A stretch of 64,000 nucleotides of DNA from Bryobacterales bacterium KBS 96 (GTDB lineage Bacteria > Acidobacteriota > Terriglobia > Bryobacterales > Bryobacteraceae), in NCBI GenBank assembly GCA_000381625.1, contig KB906767.1, positions 970,629 through 1,034,628 on the forward strand, written 5' to 3'. This document shows, piece after piece, positions 53,209-61,418 of the stretch. The translations under genes and the position numbers were made by a program. The notes under the pieces are model-generated. The model saw only the letters and a program-made list of their open reading frames with translations, searched no databases and had not been told where the DNA came from. Position 1 is the stretch's first letter, and every line of letters begins with the position of its first letter.

Positions 53209-53943
53209 CTAGTCGCTCCGCTCAGGCGACGCGATAAAACGATAGCCCACCCCTCGAACCGTCAGCAGATGCCGGGGACGCTTGGGATCGTCTTCGATGT
53301 ACCGGCGCAAACGGACAATGAAGTTATCGATGGGGCGAGTATCGGTGTCCTCATGCAACGCCCAGACTTCTTCCAGCATGGCCTTTCTTGAAACCGGCCT
53401 TCCTTCGTAACGGATCAGGTAGCGCAACAAGTTCGCCTCCATCAGGGTTAGCGGAAACACCCGATCGCCAACGCGCAATTCCAGAGTGTCGAAACTGACG
53501 GTCTTGCCGTCGAATACGAACGTGTCCTTCTCGCCGGACGACTCGGAACCTTGATTCGTCGAAGCAAGCAGCCAGTCGCGCCGGCGCAGCAAGCCATGAA
53601 TTCGCGCGATCAGAATCGAAAGATCGAAGGGTTTCGTGAGGTAATCGTCCGCCCCGGCCGCAAAGCCGCGGAGAACGTCGTCGGGGCGCCCGCGAGCGGT
53701 CAGCATCAACGTCGGGATGAACTGGCCCCCGCGCCGCATCTCCGACATGACATGAAAGCCATCCACACCTGGGAGCATGATGTCGAGAATCACGACATCA
53801 AAGCGCTGAGCTCCGGCCATCAGCGCTTCTAGCGCGGCTTCGCCGGAATCGACCACTTGCACTTCATATCCCTCGGCTTCCAGGTTGAAGCGCAGACCCT
53901 CGGCAAGGTGCTGTTCGTCCTCTACGACCAGAACGCGTGTCAT
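53209..53943 (-). CDS. OmpR-family response regulator
   Basis: 244 residues from the ATG at 53943 (MTRVLVVEDEQHLAEGLRFN); an upstream in-frame start is not family-like. Receiver domain: phosphoacceptor Asp54 (VVILDIMLPGVDG), Lys near 105 (LTKPFDLSIL). The C-terminal winged helix includes VFPLTLMEANLLRYLIRYEG, DTRPIDNFIVRLRRYIEDDP and LLTVRGVGYRFIASPE. The start overlaps the kinase stop by 4 bp, so they are the two parts of one two-component system. Target genes unknown. Confidence 0.92.
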   Translation of the reverse strand: MTRVLVVEDEQHLAEGLRFNLEAEGYEVQVVDSGEAALEALMAGAQRFDVVILDIMLPGVDGFHVMSEMRRGGQFIPTLMLTARGRPDDVLRGFAAGADDYLTKPFDLSILIARIHGLLRRRDWLLASTNQGSESSGEKDTFVFDGKTVSFDTLELRVGDRVFPLTLMEANLLRYLIRYEGRPVSRKAMLEEVWALHEDTDTRPIDNFIVRLRRYIEDDPKRPRHLLTVRGVGYRFIASPERSD

Positions 53944-54833
53944 CTCGCAATCGGGAATTGCAGGAAGAAGGTGCTTCCCTGCCCGGGGCCTTCGCTCTCC
54001 GCCCAAATGCGGCCGCGGTGGCGCTTCGCAACCGCGCGGACGATAAATAGACCGAGCCCGGTCCCCTTCACCTTGTTTGCCAGCGGGCCCGGCACACGGT
54101 AAAAGCGCTTGAACACGCGCTTCAATTCCGGTTTCGGAATACCCATTCCCTGGTCCTTCACTCGCAGGCAGACGTATTTCCCTTCGACATTGGCGGTTTC
54201 GAGACTCACCTTCACAGTGCTGCCAGAATACTTGATCGCGTTGTCAATCAAGTTCGAAACCGCCGCCCGCACTTCGTCCACATCTCCCAGTATTGTGACC
54301 GGCGCTCCAGGCTGGTAGTCCACAGCTTCCGCCGGCACACGATGCAAGATGCGGGCCCGAGCGACACATTCGTCAATGATTGCGCCGAAATCGATCGGAA
54401 ATAGATTGGGTTTCCGAGCCGCGCTCCCAATTCTTCCGGTACGCAACACCTGCTCGATTGTGCCCATGAGACGGTTGCTGTCTTCGAGCATAATTTGATA
54501 AAACTCTTTCCGCTTCTCATCGTCGACGCTCCGCGCTTGCAGCGTCTCAAGGTACAGGCGGATGGATGCGACCGGGGTCTTCAACTCGTGCGTAACGGCA
54601 TTAATGAACGCATCGTGCTGTTCGTTCCGGCGGATTTCGCGGACAAGAAAGATTGTGTTCAGCACGACGCCGCTGATGATCATGAGCAGCAGCAACACTC
54701 CGAAAAACAGCAGAATGCCGGTTCGCCAGTTCAGCAGCACCCAACCGATGTAGAGCAGCAGAATAACCGAGATGAGGCCCACGCCGAGAGCGATGAAGAA
54801 CGCAATCGATTTTTGGCGGCCCGCTACGACCAT
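53940..54833 (-). CDS. Membrane sensor histidine kinase
   Basis: 297 residues. Two adjacent membrane segments near residues 10-32 and 37-60 with a very short loop, so it senses at the membrane, not with an external domain. HisKA at His82 (NAVTHELKTPVASI). ATPase N box (NLIDNAIKYSGS), G1 (VKDQGMGIPKPELK) and G2 (KGTGLGLFIVRAVAK). HAMP and PAS domains are absent. Coupled to the response regulator that follows. Confidence 0.92.
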   Translation of the reverse strand: MVVAGRQKSIAFFIALGVGLISVILLLYIGWVLLNWRTGILLFFGVLLLLMIISGVVLNTIFLVREIRRNEQHDAFINAVTHELKTPVASIRLYLETLQARSVDDEKRKEFYQIMLEDSNRLMGTIEQVLRTGRIGSAARKPNLFPIDFGAIIDECVARARILHRVPAEAVDYQPGAPVTILGDVDEVRAAVSNLIDNAIKYSGSTVKVSLETANVEGKYVCLRVKDQGMGIPKPELKRVFKRFYRVPGPLANKVKGTGLGLFIVRAVAKRHRGRIWAESEGPGQGSTFFLQFPIAR

Positions 54834-54923
54834 GTTTCCAGCTTAAGCTGAAGTCCATCGGCCGGCCACTATCGGTACTCGATTTCACCAGGCGGCCGGC
54901 CGGCGTTACTGGCCGCGCCTGTT

Positions 54924-55994
54924 GTGAATGGGCGGGCGCCATCAGAACGTTATGATGGTGGTTTGAGCGCGTTTTCCAGCTCCACGTTAACATCAGAACG
55001 GTTCCGCAAGATTAGAAACTGGACCTTACTCGTCCTCATGTATCTGGTCTCGGCCGTGTGCATGTATTATGCGCTGTCCGGCGCGCATATCAACCTGATT
55101 TGGGGCGAAATCCAGCACATGCACTGGGGATGGGTGTCGTTCGCGATCATCGCGACAATTCTGCTTTTCCTGCTCCAAAGCTGGCGCTGGGCGCTGATCC
55201 TGCGCCCGGTCGAGCGTGTCTCGATGTGGACCTGCACGCGCGCCGTTTACATCGGACTCTTTGCCAATGAAGTGTTGCCCCTTCGCGCGGGCGAGTTGAT
55301 CCGCTGCTTTTTAATTACCCGCTGGTCTAGCGTCCCGTTGTCGGTCAGCTTCGCTTCGGCGTTAATCGAGCGTATTTTCGACGGCATTTGGCTGATGATC
55401 TGTTTTTTTCTGACGCTCCGCATGGCCGCGCTGCCGCATATTTTTGAGCGCGGAGGCTACATTCTCGGCATCATCATCGTAGTAGCCGCCCTTATTATCG
55501 GGTTCGGCATGTATGCGAAGCAGCAGTCGATTGACAAATTCTTTGGTTTCGCATTTCCGAGCTGGTTCGATACGCTTGTGGCGGATTTGCATCTGATTGG
55601 GCATTCCCGGTATCTTTACTACTCGTTTTTCACTAGCGGCGCTTTTCTGCTAGTACAGATTTTTCCGATTTATGCCGTGATCCGCGGATACCGTCTGGAC
55701 ACCGAGTTCCCCTGGATCACGAGTTTCGCCATGATGGTGCTGCTCCGCCTGAGTTCGGTGGTTCCCCAGGCGCCCGGCAATCTCGGCTTGTTTCAAGGGA
55801 TCGCCTTCAGAACCCTGGTGCTATTCGGCGTATCAGCCGCCATTTCCAAGCGTTTTTCCTTCGTATTGTGGGGCGTCGCCACCATCCCGCTGATCGTAGT
55901 CGGGTTCCTGATCCTGCTTCTCAGTGGCATCAAAATGAGCCACCTCCATCGCGAGGCGATGAACGCCGCCGAGGTGAGCAAGACCACTACGTAA
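54924..55994 (+). CDS. YbhN/LPG-synthase-TM-type flippase-like membrane protein
   Basis: 356 residues from a GTG (a TTG at 54963 is another possible start). Eight or so hydrophobic segments, including LLVLMYLVSAVCMYYALSGA near the N-terminus. The family motifs are WGWVSFAIIATILLFLLQSWRW, YIGLFANEVLPLRAGELIRC and VVPQAPGNLGLFQGIAFRTL. This UPF0104/LPG_synthase_TM fold often accompanies lipid or polyprenyl-linked glycan transport. Substrate unknown. Divergent from the sensor kinase. Confidence 0.85.
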   Translation: MNGRAPSERYDGGLSAFSSSTLTSERFRKIRNWTLLVLMYLVSAVCMYYALSGAHINLIWGEIQHMHWGWVSFAIIATILLFLLQSWRWALILRPVERVSMWTCTRAVYIGLFANEVLPLRAGELIRCFLITRWSSVPLSVSFASALIERIFDGIWLMICFFLTLRMAALPHIFERGGYILGIIIVVAALIIGFGMYAKQQSIDKFFGFAFPSWFDTLVADLHLIGHSRYLYYSFFTSGAFLLVQIFPIYAVIRGYRLDTEFPWITSFAMMVLLRLSSVVPQAPGNLGLFQGIAFRTLVLFGVSAAISKRFSFVLWGVATIPLIVVGFLILLLSGIKMSHLHREAMNAAEVSKTTT

Positions 55995-56052
55995 TTTTTG
56001 CGAAGACAGGCGGGACCGTCGTCGCTAAAATGGTCCCAAGGGGACATAGAGC

Positions 56053-57270
56053 TTGTTCGCGGTCGTCGCAGTCGCGCTGTTGAGCGTGCTTAATTCGGCG
56101 GACTTGCAAACGCAGGGCCTGAAAGCTCTGGACCGGCAAGACTACCGGCAAGCCGAGCAAATTTTCACTCAGCTCGTCGGAAACGACCCGAAGGACTACA
56201 CCGCCACATTCAATCTTGGCCTTGCGGAAACGGGCCTTAAAAACGACGAAAAAGCGATTCAGTATTTCAAGCAGACGCTCGATCTGAGCCCCGGCCTGCA
56301 TCCGGCGGAGCTGAATCTGGCAATGCTTTACCTTCGAAATAAGCGCGGAACGGAAGCCATTCCGCTGCTCGAGTCGGTAATCAAGGCCGATCCGGGGAAA
56401 CCGAAGCCGCACCAATACCTGGCCGAGGCCCTCGCATCGACCGGGAGATGGAAGGAAGCGGAACCGGAACTTCAGTGGGTCGTTCAGCACGACCCGAAGA
56501 ATGCGGCGGCACAATTGGCGCTTGGCCAAAGCCTGATGCACCAGGGCAAACTGGCCGAAGCGGAACCTGTTTACAAACAGGCCGCGACATTGAACCCGGC
56601 TTTCAAATCGTACCTGCTCGAATTAGCTGTCGCAATGATCGGCGCAAACCGGCAGGAAGCGGCCATCCCGCTGTTGTCCGAATTTCCGGAGGATCCGGGG
56701 GCGCGCGAGAAACTGGGACAACTCTACCTTGACGGAAATCAGCCGGCGAAGGCCGTTCCGGAGTTTGAGGCCGCGGTTCAGATCGCCCTCACGCCGGCAA
56801 ACCGCCTGGCCCTTGCGACGGCCTATCTGAAAAATAACCAGAAGGACAAAGCCGCTCCGATTTTGAAAGATGCCCTAGCGGCTTCGCCCGACGATTACGA
56901 TTTGCAAATGGCGGTAGGCCGCGTTTTTCGCGATCAGAGAAATTCGACAGAAGCGGCGGATCACTTCTTCGCGGCCGCAAAACTGAAGCCCGATTCAGCC
57001 GAGGCGTGGAGCGATCTCGCCGGCTCTTGTGTCCTGGCGCAAATGTACCCGCAAGCGTTGGGGGCACTCGAAAAGCTGCATGAATTGAACGCCGAGAAAC
57101 CTGGACATTTCTTTCTGCGAGCTATTGTCCTCGACAAGCTTCGCCAGCCCAAACCCGCGCTGGCGAATTACAAGCGTTTCCTCGAACTGAGCACTGGCCA
57201 AAACCCGGATCAGGAGTTCCAAGCTCGCCAACGTGCGAAGATTCTTCAACATGAGGTAAATGGGCGATGA
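56053..57270 (+). CDS. Secreted TPR protein heading a three-gene operon
   Basis: 405 residues from a TTG (MFAVVAVALLSVLNSADLQT), giving a signal peptide. TPR units run to the end (AEQIFTQLVGNDPKDYTATFN; ALASTGRWKEAEPELQWVVQ; KPALANYKRFLELS). Its stop overlaps the next gene by 4 bp (ATGA). Exported adapter or scaffold; partners probably include the two small proteins that follow. No enzyme motif. Confidence 0.8.
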   Translation: MFAVVAVALLSVLNSADLQTQGLKALDRQDYRQAEQIFTQLVGNDPKDYTATFNLGLAETGLKNDEKAIQYFKQTLDLSPGLHPAELNLAMLYLRNKRGTEAIPLLESVIKADPGKPKPHQYLAEALASTGRWKEAEPELQWVVQHDPKNAAAQLALGQSLMHQGKLAEAEPVYKQAATLNPAFKSYLLELAVAMIGANRQEAAIPLLSEFPEDPGAREKLGQLYLDGNQPAKAVPEFEAAVQIALTPANRLALATAYLKNNQKDKAAPILKDALAASPDDYDLQMAVGRVFRDQRNSTEAADHFFAAAKLKPDSAEAWSDLAGSCVLAQMYPQALGALEKLHELNAEKPGHFFLRAIVLDKLRQPKPALANYKRFLELSTGQNPDQEFQARQRAKILQHEVNGR

Positions 57271-57689
57271 TGCAACCGTTATTGTTCGTCCTGTTCCTTT
57301 CCGCCTGCGTTCCGGTCCTGAAAGCAGAATCCTTTCTCGACGAAGCGCAAGCGGAGCGCAACCCAGGTAAGCGATCGGAGATCGCCCTGGAGCTTGCGGA
57401 CAAATCTCTCGATCAAGCCCGCGATTACTATGTTTCCGGAAATCCGACCAAAGGCGATTCCGAACTGGACATGATCGACAGCCTTGCCACGGAGTGCCTA
57501 ACCTCCGTGGAGGAGGCGCACAAATCGAAATACTGGAAGAAAGCTGAGCTGAAAGTGGCGGCTCTCATGCGCCGTGTCAATTCGCTAATTACCGATCTCA
57601 ATTACGACCAGCGCGGCAAGGCTCAAGAACTCGAGACGCACCTCGGCCAGGTTCACGACCGGCTGCTGGCGGGGGTCATGGCGAAATGA
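57267..57689 (+). CDS. Small exported helical protein, unrecognised
   Basis: 140 residues with a signal peptide (MQPLLFVLFLSACVPVLKAE). The mature part is mostly helical and charged (SEIALELADKSLDQARDYYV; LKVAALMRRVNSLI; ELETHLGQVHDRLL). No family recognised. It overlaps both neighbours by 4 bp, so it is co-translated with the TPR protein and the following one. Confidence 0.65.
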   Translation: MMQPLLFVLFLSACVPVLKAESFLDEAQAERNPGKRSEIALELADKSLDQARDYYVSGNPTKGDSELDMIDSLATECLTSVEEAHKSKYWKKAELKVAALMRRVNSLITDLNYDQRGKAQELETHLGQVHDRLLAGVMAK

Positions 57690-58330
57690 AATTTACGCGC
57701 GTGCTATTGGTCGCCGTAATGGCCTCCGCTGCATTTGTCCCCGCATTATTTGCGCAGCGGGACTTTTTGACATCGGATGAGGTCGACCAAGTACGCCTCA
57801 CGCAGGAACCCAACGAGCGGCTCAAATTGTATCTGAAGTTTGCGGAGAATCGGCTCAATTTAGTCGATCAACTGCTTAAAACCAATAAACCAGGCCGCAG
57901 CTTGCTGATCCACGATGCACTGGACGACTATTCCAAAATCATCGACGCCATCGACACCGTTGGCGACGACGCGCTCCGGCGCAAGCTGCCAATCGATAAA
58001 GGCGAGGTGGACGTCGTCAAATCGGAGAAGGATTTTCTCACCAAACTGAACCAGGTGGAGCCGGCGAACCCGCCCGACATCAGCCGTTATAATTTCGTTC
58101 TTCAGCAGGCAATTGACGCGACCGGCGACAGCCTCGACCTCTCGCAGGAGAATGTCGGAAAGCGTGGCTCCGAAATCGCCTCGCACGACGCGAAAGAAGA
58201 GAAACAGCGCGAATCGATGATGCGGCCCTCGGAGGTAGCGGAGAAGAAGAAAGCGGAAGCCGCCGAGCAGGAAAAAAAGAAGAAGCAACCGACGTTGTAC
58301 CGTCCCGGCGAAAAAAAGCCCGACCAGTGA
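57686..58330 (+). CDS. Exported helical protein with Lys/Glu-rich tail, unrecognised
   Basis: 214 residues. Signal peptide (VLLVAVMASAAFVPALFAQR). The helical mature region (YLKFAENRLNLVDQLLKTNK; ALDDYSKIIDAIDTVGDDAL) is similar in style to the preceding protein. It is followed by a Lys/Glu-rich tail (EVAEKKKAEAAEQEKKKKQP). Third gene of the operon. No known family; the tail suggests contact with nucleic acid, polyanions or the cell wall, but that is a guess. Confidence 0.65.
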   Translation: MKFTRVLLVAVMASAAFVPALFAQRDFLTSDEVDQVRLTQEPNERLKLYLKFAENRLNLVDQLLKTNKPGRSLLIHDALDDYSKIIDAIDTVGDDALRRKLPIDKGEVDVVKSEKDFLTKLNQVEPANPPDISRYNFVLQQAIDATGDSLDLSQENVGKRGSEIASHDAKEEKQRESMMRPSEVAEKKKAEAAEQEKKKKQPTLYRPGEKKPDQ

Positions 58331-58388
58331 ATGCGCCACGCGTTGGTGCGCGAATTGGTCGGCAAAATGACCCCGCTTGCTGACGCAA

Positions 58389-58427
58389 GGCGGCTCCGAG
58401 TCGAGGCAACCTGCAAACGGAGCCGCC
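58389..58427. terminator. Inverted repeat between operons, possible terminator
   Basis: GGCGGCTCCG and CGGAGCCGCC form a 10-bp perfect stem with a 19-nt loop, 59 bp past the operon stop. There is no T run after it, so either a weak terminator or a repeated extragenic element. Confidence 0.4.
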
Positions 58428-58488
58428 GCACATTAGTGCGCGGGTTGTGCGGTCGCCTTCCATTAGCGGCAAGGCACAATAGAGAAGA

Positions 58489-61338
58489 ATGAAAAGACTT
58501 CGCCGCTTTCGCCAGCCCGGCGTTGCAATCGGGCTGGCAGCAGGACTCTGTGGATTTGGTTTTGCAATTCGGTTGCTACCGGCCGAGAAGGCGGTATGTC
58601 CCGAATCGACACCAGCGCTGGACGCAGCGCCGATCGCCGTGGACCGGGGCGCGGCGGGACTATCGCGCATGCTTAGTGAGTTGCAAACTCGCGCCAGCAT
58701 TCTGATGGTGACCGCTCATCCTGACGATGAAGACGGCGGCATGCTTGCCTATGAAACGCGCGGTCAGGGAGCACGGGGAATTCTGCTCAGCCTGAATCGC
58801 GGCGAAGGTGGCCAGAACGCCATGTCCATCGACATGTACGACGCCTTGGGGCTCGTGCGCACGCAGGAATTGCTCGAAGCCGACCGTTACTACGGCGTCG
58901 ATCAGTACTTCGCGAACACCATCGATTACGGCTTTTCCAAAACACGCGAGGAAGCTCTACAAAAATGGGGGCACGATCGCGTGCTAGCCGATGTGGTGCG
59001 TGTCATTCGCATGACCCGTCCGCTGGTGATTACATCGGTGTTTGTTGGAGCGCCTACGGACGGCCATGGCAATCACCAGGTTGCCGGACAGATGGCGCAG
59101 GAAGCATTCGCCGCGGCCGGCGATCCGAAGCGTTTCCCCGAACAGATTCAGGAAGGCCTGCGTCCGTGGCAGCCATTGAAGGTCTACGAGCGTACGCCAT
59201 TCTTTTCAGTGACACCGAAAGGCATGTTCGATTATGCGACGGATAAATATGTTCCGGTGCGGTTCTACGACTACATCCATCGCACGTGGATCAATCATAA
59301 GCCGACGACAAATATCCAGATTTCGGAAGGCAGCTATGCTTCCGCCGCCGGGCTGACGTTTCTGCAGATCGCGCGCGATGGCTGGGGACGGCAGAAAACG
59401 CAGAATGGCGGCGGCACAATTCCTCCGCCGGGGCCTGTTGAGAGTTCCTACCACCGCTATGATTCCCACGTTCCTGCCGCTCAACACGAAGAATCGTTCT
59501 TCGATGGTATTGATGTTTCTGTGCGAGGGATCGCGAGTCTGGCCACTGAAGACCCGCAGTTTCTCAGCGAGGGGCTGGCAAGGATTTCAACCCTTGCGGA
59601 TGAAGCACGTAAACAGTACGCAGCGGACCGGCCTTCCGCAATCGCCCCGGTGCTTGCCGAAGGGCTGAAAGCGACTCGTTCGTTAATTGCCGAGTTGCAT
59701 GCAAGCCAGCTCGCGGAGCCCGGGAAATCCGATGTCGCCTTCGAGCTTTGCGCGAAAGAACAGGAGTTCGAGCAGGCCCTCGCGGCGTCGCTCGCCGTAT
59801 CCTTCAATGCCACAGTGGAGCCTCCGCATCCGGCTTCTGGACCGTTTGCGCACTACGGCGGCCCACCTCCCACGTTCACCATTGGCGTTCCCGGCCAGGC
59901 CTTTGGCGTAGGCATCCGATTGATGAATTCCAGTCCGGAGAAGATCGCGGTTGACAACGTTGAGGTGGCGCCGAGCGATGGAAAGAACTGGAGTATTCAC
60001 GCAAGTGGACAAGCGCTGCGCGAGGTTGCTCCAGGCAAACTCGGAGAGATGAAGTTCGAGTTGAAAGCGCCGGAGGATGCGGGCTTAACGAAGCCCTATT
60101 TCACTCGGCCCAATGAAGAACAGCCCTACTACGATTTGCACGACCCGCGTTATAGAAATCTGCCGCTGGCCCCCTATCCACTGTCGGCGCGGGCGACGCT
60201 CGAATACCGTGGCGCCAAATTCACGGTGCGCGAAGTGGTGCAGACGGTACAGCGCACACCTAGCATTGGTCTCGAGTCGCAGCCGCTTATCGTCGGCCCA
60301 CCGATTTCCGTTTGGGTGTCGCCCAGGGCAGGCGCAGTGCCGTTGAATTCGAAATCGTTTTCATTCTCGTGTACCGTTCACAGCAACGTGAAAGGCCCGG
60401 CGAAGGGCAAGCTCCGGCTGAAATTGCCATCTGGTTGGACCTCCACGCCGGCTGTAGCGGATTTCTCGATGGGCCGCGACGATGAAGATGAAACGATTGT
60501 ATTCGCCGTATCTCCAAACGGAATCAAGCCCGGCGAGTACACGCTTACGGCGGATGCCGAGTACCAGGGCAAAACCTACGAAGAAGGTTATCGGATGGTC
60601 GGGTATACGGGCTTGCGGCGGTATCCCTATTACCGTTCAGCAACCTATCGAGCCGTGGGCGTGGATGTAAAAACCGCGCCCAATCTGCGCGTCGGCTTCT
60701 TCCCAGGCACCGGCGACGATGTCCCACAGGCGCTCGCCAACCTGAATACCAGTGTGCGCATTCTCTCGGCGAACGATCTCCAAAATGGAAACCTCTCCGA
60801 CTACGATTCCATCATCCTTGGCGTGCGCGCGTATGCCGTACGGCCGGAATTGAGAACGGCCAATCGCCGCCTGCTCGATTACGTGAAAAACGGCGGCGTT
60901 CTGATCGTTCAATACAACCTTCAGAATTTCGGCGATGGCGATGGTCCGTATCCTTTTGACCTCGGAAGCGCCCAGAAGGTAGTCGATGAAAATTCGGCGG
61001 TGGAGTTGTTGGCGCCGCATAGTCCGGTGCTCACGTGGCCCAATCGGATTACGGCCGCTGACTTCCGCAACTGGGTGGAGGAACGCGGCCATGGCTTCAT
61101 GAAGAGCTGGGACGCTAAGTACGAGGCTCCGATCGAGACTCACGACCTCGACCAAGCGCCGCAGAAGGGCGGCTTGTTGATTGCCCGATACGGCAAGGGC
61201 ATTTACGTTTACGACGCGTTCGCGTTGTATCGCCAGTTACCGTCGGGCGTGCCAGGCGCTTACCGGATTCTGGCGAATCTCGTGAGCCTGGGGAAGAATC
61301 CGGCGGTAGAACGGAAGACGGAAACGGCGGGTCAATGA
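58489..61338 (+). CDS. Exported PIG-L family deacetylase with large C-terminal region
   Basis: 949 residues. N-terminal signal-like segment (VAIGLAAGLCGFGFAIRLL). PIG-L/LmbE domain about residues 70-260: zinc motif HPDDE at 77-81 (MVTAHPDDEDGGML), SLNRGEGGQNAMS, and the third ligand in DGHGNHQVAGQMA. PIG-L enzymes deacetylate GlcNAc derivatives. The middle section is beta-sandwich-like (APEDAGLTKPYFTRPNEEQP). The C-terminal ~250 residues (LRVGFFPGTGDDVPQALANL ... VLIVQYNLQNFGD) resemble a ThuA/GATase-like domain. Large multi-domain members are typical of Acidobacteria and Bacteroidetes. Confidence 0.88.
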   Translation: MKRLRRFRQPGVAIGLAAGLCGFGFAIRLLPAEKAVCPESTPALDAAPIAVDRGAAGLSRMLSELQTRASILMVTAHPDDEDGGMLAYETRGQGARGILLSLNRGEGGQNAMSIDMYDALGLVRTQELLEADRYYGVDQYFANTIDYGFSKTREEALQKWGHDRVLADVVRVIRMTRPLVITSVFVGAPTDGHGNHQVAGQMAQEAFAAAGDPKRFPEQIQEGLRPWQPLKVYERTPFFSVTPKGMFDYATDKYVPVRFYDYIHRTWINHKPTTNIQISEGSYASAAGLTFLQIARDGWGRQKTQNGGGTIPPPGPVESSYHRYDSHVPAAQHEESFFDGIDVSVRGIASLATEDPQFLSEGLARISTLADEARKQYAADRPSAIAPVLAEGLKATRSLIAELHASQLAEPGKSDVAFELCAKEQEFEQALAASLAVSFNATVEPPHPASGPFAHYGGPPPTFTIGVPGQAFGVGIRLMNSSPEKIAVDNVEVAPSDGKNWSIHASGQALREVAPGKLGEMKFELKAPEDAGLTKPYFTRPNEEQPYYDLHDPRYRNLPLAPYPLSARATLEYRGAKFTVREVVQTVQRTPSIGLESQPLIVGPPISVWVSPRAGAVPLNSKSFSFSCTVHSNVKGPAKGKLRLKLPSGWTSTPAVADFSMGRDDEDETIVFAVSPNGIKPGEYTLTADAEYQGKTYEEGYRMVGYTGLRRYPYYRSATYRAVGVDVKTAPNLRVGFFPGTGDDVPQALANLNTSVRILSANDLQNGNLSDYDSIILGVRAYAVRPELRTANRRLLDYVKNGGVLIVQYNLQNFGDGDGPYPFDLGSAQKVVDENSAVELLAPHSPVLTWPNRITAADFRNWVEERGHGFMKSWDAKYEAPIETHDLDQAPQKGGLLIARYGKGIYVYDAFALYRQLPSGVPGAYRILANLVSLGKNPAVERKTETAGQ

Positions 61339-61418
61339 ACATGCCGACCGGGATCGTGACTCCGTACAAGCTGTGGCGCACGATTCATCGTGCCGGCGGG
61401 CAGTTCACTGCCCGCGCT

